11,725 bases of DNA from assembly GCA_030046135.1 (NCBI GenBank), contig JASIEC010000105.1, forward strand, positions 1 to 11,725, in the 5' to 3' direction. The notes beneath the pieces were generated by a model that had not been told where the DNA came from, ran no database searches, and saw only the letters and a list, made by a program, of their open reading frames with translations. The translations under genes and the position numbers were made by a program. Origin of the DNA: Thermoplasmata archaeon. GTDB taxonomy: Archaea > Thermoplasmatota > Thermoplasmata > Lutacidiplasmatales > UBA184. How positions within the stretch are numbered: position 1 is the first letter of the stretch; each line of letters starts with the position of its first letter. Of the stretch, positions 11,535-11,725 are shown in pieces.

Positions 11535-11725
11535 AGGTGATCCATCTGCAGGTTCCCCTACAGATACCTTGTTACGACTTAGTCCCCCTTGCTGAACCGA
11601 AGTTCGAGCGACCCTAAGGAGCCACCCTCACTCCGACCCAACTCGGATGACTTGACGGGCGGTGTGTGCAAAGAGCAGGGGCACATTCACCGCGGGATGT
11701 TGACCCGCGATTACTACGGAATCCA
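11532..11725 (-). rRNA. 16S ribosomal RNA, 3' end (partial; 5' part outside the window)
   Basis: 194 nt of the 3' end of archaeal 16S rRNA, transcribed leftward. The conserved decoding-region segment is present as TGACGGGCGGTGTGTGCA on the plus strand (about 11652-11669; the universal site near E. coli 1392-1406). Helix 45 follows with its GGGGAACCTGC loop region, and the terminus reads GGATCACCTCCT, giving the anti-Shine-Dalgarno CCTCC. Helix 45 has an ATCTG/CAGAT stem. The segment ACGGTGAATGTGCCCC-like upstream is of archaeal character. No tRNA-Ala, 23S or 5S gene follows; instead there is a 140-nt spacer with a hairpin and a T6 tract, then ribB on the same strand. Confidence 0.97.

Noticed and set aside
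1..11725. CRISPR array, insertion sequence, integrase or attachment repeats
   Set aside because: No regularly spaced direct repeats, transposase motifs or terminal inverted repeats were seen; the content is housekeeping and metabolic.

Overview
The window is very GC-rich (roughly 70%) and archaeal. It holds 194 nt of an archaeal-type 16S rRNA 3' end, archaeal-type riboflavin synthase (RibC) and FAD synthetase (RibL), an archaeal-length RtcB, and TATA-like AT patches about 27 nt upstream of several start codons. The 16S gene is followed not by tRNA-Ala/23S but directly by a protein operon. Unlinked rRNA genes are known in Thermoplasma and relatives. With the acid-protease-type S53 peptidase, this points to a high-GC member of Thermoplasmatota; the lineage is an inference.

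Layout. 3-1901 (+): 3' part of a surface-anchored S53 (sedolisin) protease with PKD-like domains and a C-terminal membrane anchor. 1891-3342 (-): rtcB RNA ligase, overlapping the protease tail to tail. 3471-3827 (+): small two-helix membrane protein with a zinc ribbon. 3850-8208 (-): a biotin-enzyme operon read right to left: biotin-protein ligase, acyl-CoA carboxyltransferase (PccB/MmdA/12S family), pyruvate/oxaloacetate carboxyltransferase (PycB/OadA/5S family) and biotin carrier protein (1.3S/BCCP). 8329-8685 (+): SCP2-like small protein. 8739-9293 (+): four-helix membrane protein of unknown function. 9290-11391 (-): riboflavin/FAD operon ribB-ribL-ribC-ribH. 11532-11725 (-): 16S rRNA 3' end.

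How the genes work together. The biotin operon has both carboxyltransferase halves, one biotin carrier and the ligase that charges it, but no biotin carboxylase and no membrane decarboxylase subunit. That is the subunit set of a methylmalonyl-CoA:pyruvate transcarboxylase (12S/5S/1.3S), so this may be an archaeal transcarboxylase. A split propionyl-CoA/pyruvate carboxylase sharing one carrier, with the biotin carboxylase elsewhere, is the main alternative. The carrier gene seems to start at a non-standard ACG behind a perfect Shine-Dalgarno inside the preceding gene. The rib operon covers DHBP synthesis, lumazine synthesis, riboflavin synthesis and FMN adenylylation; the GTP-branch enzymes and riboflavin kinase are not here.

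Genes are tightly packed. Two convergent pairs overlap at their stops, two tandem pairs overlap as GTGA, and no gene-free stretch exceeds 150 nt.
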